The notes under the pieces were generated by a model, which ran no database searches, had not been told where the DNA came from, and saw only the letters and a list, made by a program, of their open reading frames with translations. A stretch of 6,628 nucleotides of DNA from Bacteroidales bacterium. GTDB lineage: Bacteria; Bacteroidota; Bacteroidia; Bacteroidales; WCHB1-69. Shown here piece by piece: positions 1 to 5,413 of this stretch (position 1 is the first letter of the stretch; each line of letters begins with the position of its first letter). The stretch covers positions 1-6,628 of the forward strand of contig JAGCRI010000133.1 of assembly GCA_017964755.1 (NCBI GenBank), in the 5' to 3' direction. The translations under genes were made by a program, and so were the position numbers.

Positions 1-187
1 ACAAGTTCGAGAGTATCTGCAACGAAACCGCAGTCAGCAACAAAAAAATACACTCCCCCACCCCGCAAGCCACATCACGAATGGCGAAAAATAGTCCCAA
101 CAGCACCCCCGACAACGAAAGCGGCAACGTGCGCAACCGCATCGAATGCAACAGAGGAAGGAAAACAGAATTAGCGTGTTTACTCAT
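1..187 (-). CDS. menA: 1,4-dihydroxy-2-naphthoate polyprenyltransferase MenA, N-terminal fragment (gene runs off the window)
   Basis: Only the first 62 codons are present; the gene continues past position 1. The family is an integral-membrane UbiA-type prenyltransferase that joins a polyprenyl chain to 1,4-dihydroxy-2-naphthoate, giving demethylmenaquinone, the quinone of anaerobic respiration in Bacteroidota. Seen here: the N-terminal MenA pattern RLRTLPLSLSGVLLG (about residues 17-31), forming the start of the first membrane helix, and a second hydrophobic stretch ending LTAVSLQILSNL (residues 51-62). This leads directly into the place where the family has its first Asp-rich prenyl-diphosphate motif (N-D-x-x-D type), which is outside the window. 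ATG at 187-185 is preferred: the ATG at 195 reaches a stop after three codons, and the internal Met16 would leave almost nothing before the conserved motif. The gap to the upstream PorD-family gene is 47 nt, with no clear promoter box, so read-through from that operon is likely. Confidence 0.85.
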   Translation of the reverse strand, partial: MSKHANSVFLPLLHSMRLRTLPLSLSGVLLGLFFAIRDVACGVGECIFLLLTAVSLQILSNL

Positions 188-234
188 AAGCACATACGTA
201 TCAATAAAATAAGACAATTAAAAAAGACAAGGCA

Positions 235-1128
235 CTACTTGTTTATAGCAGCGTACTTCGACTGATTGGCAGGATCAAGCTGCTTCATTATATTTATAAC
301 AGTCGTTTTTTCCGTGGCTGTGCCTTCGCTGAAAATATTGATGATTTCCTGCGATTTCGCCAAAACAATCAACTGTATTATATAAAGATTTGTCTTGATT
401 TTGTTGACATCATTGAGCATTTTCAGCGCGTCCAAAATCGAAGCGCGCCCCGCATCAGGCGACTCTGCCATCACGTCCAACCCGAGCCGGTGATAGGCAT
501 AGTAAAAGTCATGAATCTTGCTGTACTGCCCGTTTGTCAGGTTTTCCATAAGCCAGTAGCGATTCTTCTGCCCCGACTCATAGACTTTCCAACCGGGCTC
601 CGTGGCATTGGCGTTCAGGCTCACAATCGACTGGCATTTATTAATATAGTAATCGCCGCCGTTTTGCGAGAAAGAGTCAAAATCTATAGCAAGGAACAGA
701 TTCAGATAAAACGCTATCAGTGAGGTAAGTTGTGAAAGGTTCGAGTTCTCGGCATATTCCAGCGCCTGCCCCTCCTCGTATGTGAACTTAACATCCTTAT
801 CCTGAAAATTCAGCATCGAACTCTTATAGTTTGTACCATAAACAGGGCGCTGAAGCTGCAAAGTCATTGTGCCTTTCATCACGTCACCCGAAACATCGTC
901 AAGGGTTATCAGAATCGCACATTCTATTCTCTCATTGGCTTTCAGATTATACTGGCACCATTTTCTGTCATTGATAAAAGAATATAAAGACTGCTGTAAA
1001 GTATTGTATTTCTCCTTGTTAGAGCCGGAAATCTTTGAAGTGTTGATTGAAATCTGGCACTGGAAATCCTGGGCGCAGACAGCAATAGTGAAGAAAACCG
1101 ACAACAAGGTCAGAAAAAAAGATTTCAT
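235..1128 (-). CDS. porD: Secreted DUF4835 / PorD-family protein
   Basis: A 297-residue protein of the Bacteroidota-specific DUF4835 family, which some databases name type IX secretion protein PorD; a mechanism is not established to my knowledge. Residues 1-19 form a Sec signal peptide (KSFFLTLLSVFFTIAVCA) with an A-x-A-like cleavage site before QDFQC. The mature part shows the family's landmarks in order: an early CxxxINxxxIxGxN pattern (about 24-36), a central RPVY followed by FxYEEGxxLEYxEN (about 94-128), then LxxFYLNLFLAIDFDSFSxxGGDxY (about 137-161), then GWKxxESGQKNRYWLxENLTN and YAYHRLGLDVM (about 178-220). Length is typical of the family. The start codon lies 4 nt after the coaBC stop, so translation is probably coupled. 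It most likely acts in the periplasm or at the outer membrane. Whether this organism has a type IX secretion system cannot be judged from the window, so the PorD name is a family label rather than a demonstrated role. Confidence 0.85.
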   Translation of the reverse strand: MKSFFLTLLSVFFTIAVCAQDFQCQISINTSKISGSNKEKYNTLQQSLYSFINDRKWCQYNLKANERIECAILITLDDVSGDVMKGTMTLQLQRPVYGTNYKSSMLNFQDKDVKFTYEEGQALEYAENSNLSQLTSLIAFYLNLFLAIDFDSFSQNGGDYYINKCQSIVSLNANATEPGWKVYESGQKNRYWLMENLTNGQYSKIHDFYYAYHRLGLDVMAESPDAGRASILDALKMLNDVNKIKTNLYIIQLIVLAKSQEIINIFSEGTATEKTTVINIMKQLDPANQSKYAAINK

Positions 1129-1132
1129 GATG

Positions 1133-2341
1133 CTAAATATTTACGTTTTTCATAACCACATCTAAAATGTCGCGGGCTATATCCTTTTTGCTTTTCAGCT
1201 CCGAAGTGAAAACCACGCCCGACTTCCCAAGAATCGTCACCTTGTTCGTGTCGTAGCCGAAGCCCGCTTTTTCATCTTTCAATGAATTAAGAACGATGAA
1301 ATCGGCATTTTTATTTTTCAGTTTTTGAACCGCATTTTCAAGTTCATTATTTGTCTCAAGAGCGAATCCGACCAAAATCTGCCCCACTTTTTTCATTTTG
1401 CCGAGCTCCGCAAGTATGTCCGTTGTCTTGACAAGTTCAAGCACCAGAGAATCACTTGTCTTTTTAATCTTTTGATTCTCAACTTTTTTCGGAGTAAAAT
1501 CTGCTACCGCTGCAGCCATAATCGCCACATTACAATCTGCAAACGCTTTCACAGTTTCGGCTTCCATCTGCGCCGCCGACTTTACATCAATTCTATGGAT
1601 ATTTTTATTATTTGTCTGCAAATGAGTAGGTCCGGAAACAATAGTAACATCGGCGCCCTGCTCAGCCAAAACCTCGGCTAAGGCAAAGCCCATCTTCCCT
1701 GATGAATTATTACCTATAAAACGCACTGGGTCAATCTGTTCGTAAGTCGGGCCAGCTGTAACCACGGCTTTAATGTTGGCAAAACGCCCGAAAGTTTCGT
1801 GGTGATTGAGCACCGTATTGAAAATCGTCTCCGGTTCCGCCATTCGGCCGTCCCCTTCGGAGCCGCACGCGAGCGCACCTTTGACCGGACGTATGATATG
1901 CACACCGCGCGCCTCAAGACAGCTGATATTTTCCTGTACAGCCAGCTGGTTATACATCACGGTATTCATCGCCGGAGCCATAAACACCGGCTTGTTAACG
2001 GCAAGAAGGAATGTTGACAACGCGTCATCGGCAATGCCATTGGCATACTTGCCTATTATATTTGCGGTGGCCGGTGCAACAACAACCATGTCAGCCCAGT
2101 CGGCTAACGCAACATGTTCCACCTCATACGGTTCTCTACGTTCAAAAGTATCGCAGTAAAGTGGATTCTGCGACAGGGTTTCAAGCGAAAGAGGCGTAAC
2201 GAACTGCAAGGCGTTCCGCGTTACTACAGTCTTCACCGCATAACCTGCCTTCTTAAACAGTCGGATAAGCGAAAGCGACTTGTATGCAGCGATCCCGCCC
2301 GTGACACAAACGGCAATATTTTTACCCGCACCGGTCGGCAT
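1133..2341 (-). CDS. coaBC: Bifunctional phosphopantothenoylcysteine decarboxylase / phosphopantothenate-cysteine ligase CoaBC
   Basis: A 402-residue cytoplasmic enzyme carrying out two consecutive steps of coenzyme A synthesis: ligation of cysteine to 4'-phosphopantothenate (CoaB) and FMN-dependent decarboxylation to 4'-phosphopantetheine (CoaC). The CoaC half (about 1-185) has the flavoprotein start VTGGIAAYK (13-21), the catalytic His76 in EHVALADWAD, the PAMNTVMY substrate-binding motif (123-130), and the catalytic Cys159 in LACGSEGDGRMAEP. The CoaB half (about 188-402) has TAGPTYEQIDPVRFIGNNSSGKMG (195-218), with the conserved Asn pair at 211-212, and AAAVADFTPKKxxxxKIKK (276-294), whose Lys291 matches the catalytic lysine of the E. 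coli enzyme. All key residues seem present and the length is normal. The ATG at 2341 lies 12 nt after the rpoZ stop, with a purine-rich AGGG-like stretch between. The position after rpoZ and before the PorD-family gene is common in Bacteroidota. Confidence 0.97.
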   Translation of the reverse strand: MPTGAGKNIAVCVTGGIAAYKSLSLIRLFKKAGYAVKTVVTRNALQFVTPLSLETLSQNPLYCDTFERREPYEVEHVALADWADMVVVAPATANIIGKYANGIADDALSTFLLAVNKPVFMAPAMNTVMYNQLAVQENISCLEARGVHIIRPVKGALACGSEGDGRMAEPETIFNTVLNHHETFGRFANIKAVVTAGPTYEQIDPVRFIGNNSSGKMGFALAEVLAEQGADVTIVSGPTHLQTNNKNIHRIDVKSAAQMEAETVKAFADCNVAIMAAAVADFTPKKVENQKIKKTSDSLVLELVKTTDILAELGKMKKVGQILVGFALETNNELENAVQKLKNKNADFIVLNSLKDEKAGFGYDTNKVTILGKSGVVFTSELKSKKDIARDILDVVMKNVNI

Positions 2342-2353
2342 ATACCCTACAAA

Positions 2354-2680
2354 CTAATCTTCCTCGTTTTCCCTATAATAGATCTGCCCGTCTTCAAACT
2401 CCTTGATAGCCAGCAAAGTAGGCTTTGGAATCTGCTCGTAATATTTTGCCCACTCAATCTGTTCACGGTTTTCATAAACCTCTTCTGAGCCATCATTCAT
2501 ACCAGCGAACTCTTTCATTTTCTGTGTCAGTTCGTCCTTGATTTCAGCCGCAATCTGGTTTGCGCGTCTCGACAAGATATAAACGGTCTTGTAAATATTG
2601 CCAGTTTCCTTGTCAAATTCTCTCAAATTACGGGTTATTGCCTCGTAATCAGCCTTAATGTTTTTGTATTCTGCTTTCAT
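2354..2680 (-). CDS. rpoZ: RNA polymerase omega subunit, Bacteroidota (Rpb6-like) type
   Basis: A 108-residue protein matching the Bacteroidota form of omega, the small subunit that wraps the C-terminal tail of beta' and aids assembly of RNA polymerase. The diagnostic stretches are ETGNIYKTVYILSRRANQI (about 25-43), which corresponds to the conserved core of omega/Rpb6; an acidic EEVYENREQIE segment (67-77); and KPTLLAIKEFEDGQIYYR (86-103). The shape and length are as expected for this clade, in which omega is longer and more divergent than in Proteobacteria and is often annotated only as Rpb6-like or as a hypothetical protein. The ATG follows the bamD stop codon with no intervening base (TAA-ATG), which suggests translational coupling. 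Expression probably depends on the promoter in front of bamD. Confidence 0.9.
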   Translation of the reverse strand: MKAEYKNIKADYEAITRNLREFDKETGNIYKTVYILSRRANQIAAEIKDELTQKMKEFAGMNDGSEEVYENREQIEWAKYYEQIPKPTLLAIKEFEDGQIYYRENEED

Positions 2681-3637
2681 TTATTTATTATGTTTGTTCA
2701 ATTTTTCAATTTGTTTTTTTGCCTCGTCCCTATATTTCACAGCTTCTGCTCCGAGCGGCGATTCAGGGAAATTGAAGACGAGATTGTCGTATGCCATAAT
2801 ACACTGCTCGTAACGCTCCTTCATCTTATTCTTCACACTTTTCTTTGCATACTGGTAGTTGTTTTTCACAAGAATAAATGCCGCTTCAGGGGCATATTGC
2901 GAATAAGCATAAGTTTTCAGGAAATTGTCAGTAGCGATCTGCGCCGCCCGATAGTTTTCGGTGTTAAAATAGAGTTTCAGAAGTTCAAAATCCTTCTTAG
3001 CCAGCTTGTTACGGAGCACATCCAACATTTTGTTGCACTCATCCATATATTGGCTGTGAGGATAAAGTGAAATAAAGGTGTTAAGTTCGTCTATGGCATA
3101 AATTGTCTCCGACTGGTCAAGGGCATAATAAGGCGAGAGGTTGTAAACAGCCTTTATAGCCATCAGCGAAGCCAACTCAGCCCTGTCGCTGCTTGGGTAA
3201 CGCCGCGCATAATCCTTAAAATGGAACGCTGCCATCTCATAATCCCTGTTCTGAAAATAACAATCGGCAAACATGAAAAGGATCGTATCAGCGTGCGCTG
3301 TGCCCAACGAAAGCGGATAAAGCTCCTCGAAAAGCTTTGCTGCTGAAAGATATTGGCGGTTGTTGTAATAATACACAGCCCTTGCATAGTTTGCGTCAAA
3401 AGTCTCAAAAGTCACCCTGCCTTTGCGCTTGGAAAATGGGGCGTTGTTTTTTTGTGCTTTCTGGGATTTTTTACTCTTCTTAAGGGAATCTTCCGGTGCC
3501 GACAATGCTGTATATGCACACGATTGCCCTCCAATAGCGGAAAAAAACAACTCCGAGGCCGCACTTTTCCAAACGGAAAACAGCAGTAAACAGCAGATTA
3601 TCAGAGTTTTATACAAAATACCCCTAATTTTTTTCAT
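2681..3637 (-). CDS. bamD: Outer-membrane assembly factor BamD (TPR protein) with atypical N-terminus
   Basis: A 318-residue tetratricopeptide protein matching BamD, the component of the Bam complex that helps BamA insert beta-barrel proteins into the outer membrane. TPR-like helices run from about residue 80 to 315: YARAVYYYNNRQYLSAAKLFEEL (84-106), then ADTILFMFADCYFQNRDYEMAAFHFKDYARRYP (116-148), then the Bacteroidota BamD hallmark ALDQSETIYAIDELNTFISLYPHS (172-195), and further repeats ending in YDNLVFNFPESPLGAEA (283-299). The N-terminus is odd. BamD is normally a lipoprotein, with a lipobox cysteine at the end of a short signal peptide and the TPR domain soon after. Here the hydrophobic segment (about 7-23) contains Cys15 and Cys16, but IIC lacks the Gly/Ala/Ser at -1, and the next cysteine (40) is too far away. 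A Lys/Ser/Gln-rich stretch (about 52-73) then precedes the repeats. Signal peptidase I cleavage near SAAS (25-28) is possible. A strong promoter lies 5 nt upstream. The family call is firm; the anchoring mode is uncertain. Confidence 0.87.
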   Translation of the reverse strand: MKKIRGILYKTLIICCLLLFSVWKSAASELFFSAIGGQSCAYTALSAPEDSLKKSKKSQKAQKNNAPFSKRKGRVTFETFDANYARAVYYYNNRQYLSAAKLFEELYPLSLGTAHADTILFMFADCYFQNRDYEMAAFHFKDYARRYPSSDRAELASLMAIKAVYNLSPYYALDQSETIYAIDELNTFISLYPHSQYMDECNKMLDVLRNKLAKKDFELLKLYFNTENYRAAQIATDNFLKTYAYSQYAPEAAFILVKNNYQYAKKSVKNKMKERYEQCIMAYDNLVFNFPESPLGAEAVKYRDEAKKQIEKLNKHNK

Positions 3638-3642
3638 AACTG

Positions 3643-3671
3643 CAAATATACAATTTTTTTAGTATGGCAAA
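3643..3671 (-). promoter_or_regulatory. Bacteroidota-type sigma-A (SigABfr) promoter for the bamD operon
   Basis: Read on the minus strand, the -33 element TTTG (3671-3668) is followed by a 17-nt spacer and an exact -7 element TATATTTG (3650-3643), matching the consensus TTTG-N17-23-TAnnTTTG of Bacteroidota primary promoters. Only 5 nt (CAGTT) separate the -7 box from the bamD ATG, so transcription would start at or within a few bases of the start codon. It is the only clear promoter I found in the window and would serve bamD, rpoZ, coaBC, the PorD-family gene and perhaps menA. Confidence 0.68.
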
Positions 3672-3728
3672 AAAAAAGGGAATCAGACAAGAATTTAAGG
3701 AATAAGCTGATGATTTTTGTGAAAAATC
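3669..3728 (-). terminator. Possible weak intrinsic terminator of the hmu operon
   Basis: Downstream of the hmuV stop, the minus strand carries a perfect 7-bp AT-rich inverted repeat (GATTTTT/AAAAATC, 3728-3722 with 3718-3712, loop of 3 nt). It is followed by a 5-bp pair ATCAG/CTGAT (3711-3707 with 3686-3682, 20-nt loop) and then, after CCC, a run of nine T (3677-3669). Neither stem is GC-rich and the first is far from the T-run, so this is a weak candidate. The T-run also supplies part of the bamD -33 element. Confidence 0.33.
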
Positions 3729-3747
3729 CGCTCAAAGCAAATAACAG

Positions 3748-4074
3748 TTACTCAGGCACATAGATAATCTCACCGTTTTCCAATTCGTAGGCGGTACCGA
3801 CACGGCGTCCTAACTTGCCATCAGACTGGCTCTGATCATCGGAAAGAGTATAACGGTTTATTTTCTCGCCTTCTTTCGTTATAATCTCCATATCAGCCTT
3901 GCCCGGATTCTTCACAATGGTAAAATCCTCTTTGCTAAACATTTCGGTCATATTATAACGGCTCACCAAAGCGACCATCAAGGCCACTGCGAACACCATA
4001 GCCACATCAAACAAATTGCTGACCACACTCATAGGGTCATCGTCTCCTGAAGAGCGTAACAGATTCCTTTTCAT
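3748..4074 (-). CDS. hmuV: HmuV, DUF2149 protein, probable ExbD-like partner of HmuU
   Basis: A 108-residue DUF2149 protein with the family signature DDDPMSVVSNLFDVAMVFAVALMVALV (11-37) and C-terminal RVGTAYELENGEIIYVP (91-107). One membrane segment (about 19-39) follows a short basic N-terminus (KRNLLR), predicting a cytoplasmic N-end and a periplasmic C-terminal domain of about 65 residues. This is the topology of ExbD/TolR. An acidic residue, Asp23, sits at the start of the helix in FDVAMVF, resembling the FIDVMLVL context of the proton-relaying aspartate of ExbD; this resemblance is my inference. The start is 3 nt after the hmuU stop. In P. gingivalis this position is called hmuV. In Bacteroidota the gene commonly sits beside a MotA/TolQ/ExbB gene and a cobN-like gene, as here. 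It should not be confused with the unrelated HmuV ATPase of haem ABC importers. No such ATPase motif is present. Confidence 0.85.
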   Translation of the reverse strand: MKRNLLRSSGDDDPMSVVSNLFDVAMVFAVALMVALVSRYNMTEMFSKEDFTIVKNPGKADMEIITKEGEKINRYTLSDDQSQSDGKLGRRVGTAYELENGEIIYVPE

Positions 4075-4077
4075 ATT

Positions 4078-4668
4078 CTACGCGTGTTTGTTTTTAATCA
4101 GATTTGCAATGTATTCAAGGTCATTAAGTTCGCTGATATACCAACGCTGTTTTGCCTGTTGGGTGGCGAAACCTATCGCGCTGCTGAAAAGTCCAACCAC
4201 AGTGGTGGAAAAGGCAACCTGCATATTGTACGCCATCGAGGCGATGTCGCCGGTGGAAAGCCCCACGAGCGCAGGCCCCATAGGTATCAATGTGCCCATC
4301 AAACCAAGCATAGGCCCCATTTTTGTAAGCAACTTTGAGATGGAAAGGTCTTTGTCGGCTGCGCTTTCATAATCGCTCACAATTTTATCAATTTTTGGAA
4401 TATTATTTGAAGATTCCAACATTTGTTTGAGATATTGCACAAACAGAGACCGACTGCGTGCGGGCAATTTCGCTGACAAAGCATCAACATCAGCAAGAGC
4501 GTCAATTTCCGGCTGGAGTTGTTTCATAACACGCTTACGGTCAATAAATTGTCCGAAAAAGCTACCCGCTAACATTATGGCGCGGCAGAAAAAATAGATT
4601 AACAAAACAATTACAGGAACAAGAAGACCTGTGGAAATCCAGAAAAGAATGTCAGATATGTAATGCAT
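4078..4668 (-). CDS. hmuU: HmuU, MotA/TolQ/ExbB-family proton channel
   Basis: A 196-residue inner-membrane protein with three predicted helices: about 7-28, 117-138 and 150-170. The cytoplasmic segment between the first two (about 40-115) is charged. The family core is plain: KMGPMLGLMGTLIPMGPALVGLSTGDI (116-142), the ExbB/TolQ GxLGLxGTxxPM-type motif, and then AYNMQVAFSTTVVGLFSSAIGF (146-167), with the Thr155-Thr156 pair where ExbB/TolQ proteins carry polar pore residues. ExbB-type channels form a pentamer around an ExbD-type dimer and use the proton motive force. HmuV, 3 nt downstream, is the likely partner. The start chosen is the ATG at 4668, which places the first helix right at the N-terminus as in homologues. 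The reading frame is open to an ATG at 4827, but the extra 53 residues overlap hmuT in another frame and look like shadow sequence. The 52-nt gap after hmuT is AT-rich and has no clear promoter or Shine-Dalgarno. Not a flagellar MotA by context. Confidence 0.88.
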   Translation of the reverse strand: MHYISDILFWISTGLLVPVIVLLIYFFCRAIMLAGSFFGQFIDRKRVMKQLQPEIDALADVDALSAKLPARSRSLFVQYLKQMLESSNNIPKIDKIVSDYESAADKDLSISKLLTKMGPMLGLMGTLIPMGPALVGLSTGDIASMAYNMQVAFSTTVVGLFSSAIGFATQQAKQRWYISELNDLEYIANLIKNKHA

Positions 4669-4720
4669 AATAAATTGGTTATTTGATTTTTTCAGTTGAA
4701 GATTTTTGTGATAAACTTCT

Positions 4721-5410
4721 CTATTTTTTTTCTTTAAAATGAAAACAAACAAGCCTCCAGATGAATCCGGCACAAGCGCCGACAAGCACAACCGTAAGCA
4801 CAGCGGCAAGACTCCCCCACTCCACATTATTCACAGCAGTCATTGAAGTGCGGCCGTTGACAGTGGCGATGATTCCCATCAGGGCAATAAGGAGATTGAT
4901 GAGGAAGAGCAGTTCAAGACGCATCTGTTCATCAGGCAGAATGAGTTTTGACAAAAAAGCGAAAAGAGGCAACATAACAAACACTGCGAGTGCCAAAACC
5001 AACGAAATAGTTGAAAAAGAGACACCTGACAAGGCGAAAATGAGTGTGGTAAGTAGAGCAAATATAACTACAAAATAGAGGATTCCCGGAAAATACTTCA
5101 AAAAATGATATAAAATCCGCTTAAATGCCGAACTATTATTTTTCTGATAAGCAATGGTCATGACAGAAAAAGCCATCTGCATAGAAACTTCCAAGGTTAT
5201 AAGCACAGCAATATCGGCCATAAGCGATGGAGTTGCCAGCCAGTCGGCAATTTGGGTTTTGCTCTGAGCGGCTGCCAAAGGCCACGCCGCCCATGTCAGC
5301 ACCGCTGTTCCCGCTGCTATGAGCAGAATAGTGAGAGTTTTACCGAATGACAATTTCAGTATTGTACTCAATAATATCAGTATCACCAAACTAATTATGA
5401 CAGTTTGCAT
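4721..5410 (-). CDS. hmuT: HmuT, polytopic inner-membrane protein of the haem-utilisation operon, function unknown
   Basis: A 229-residue, strongly hydrophobic protein that I name by position, between hmuS and hmuU, rather than by a known motif. Six or seven membrane helices are likely: about 2-19, 24-46, 64-88, 109-128, 131-155, 166-184 and 199-221. The tail FHFKEKK is basic and so probably cytoplasmic. Polar features inside or near helices include Glu74 (TLEVSMQMAF), an Arg-Lys-His-rich loop FKRILYHFLKYFPG (96-109) and Glu166 in MRLELLFLINLL. I see no ATP-binding, haem-binding CxxCH or known transporter signature. The start is 3 nt after the hmuS stop, so coupling to hmuS is likely. It may be a membrane partner of HmuS or a permease for haem, porphyrin or iron; these roles are inference. 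It is unrelated to the HmuT periplasmic binding protein of haem ABC systems despite the shared name. Confidence 0.75.
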   Translation of the reverse strand: MQTVIISLVILILLSTILKLSFGKTLTILLIAAGTAVLTWAAWPLAAAQSKTQIADWLATPSLMADIAVLITLEVSMQMAFSVMTIAYQKNNSSAFKRILYHFLKYFPGILYFVVIFALLTTLIFALSGVSFSTISLVLALAVFVMLPLFAFLSKLILPDEQMRLELLFLINLLIALMGIIATVNGRTSMTAVNNVEWGSLAAVLTVVLVGACAGFIWRLVCFHFKEKK

Positions 5411-5413
5411 AGT

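Noticed and set aside
188..234. Separate promoter for menA in the 47-nt gap
   Set aside because: The stretch is AT-rich, but I found no TAnnTTTG box with a suitably spaced TTTG, so I did not call one.
2114..2488. Plus-strand open frame of 124 codons across the coaBC-rpoZ junction, with others antisense to coaBC, bamD and hmuT
   Set aside because: These are shadow frames of clearly conserved minus-strand genes, without family motifs or plausible initiation signals.
4078..4668. Flagellar stator MotA
   Set aside because: There is no MotB-like peptidoglycan-binding partner, and the gene sits with DUF2149 and a haem-related chelatase; the motif is of the broader ExbB/TolQ type.
4701..4710. The 10-mer GATTTTTGTG occurring here and again at 3712-3721, as a possible shared regulatory site
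   Set aside because: It is short and AT-rich, with two copies in different contexts (an intergenic gap and a hairpin arm); chance is the simpler explanation.
4669..4827. N-terminal extension of 53 residues in the hmuU reading frame, starting at an ATG at 4827
   Set aside because: It overlaps the 3' end of hmuT in another frame, has a Cys/Leu/Lys-rich composition unlike ExbB proteins, and would push the first membrane helix away from the N-terminus where homologues have it.
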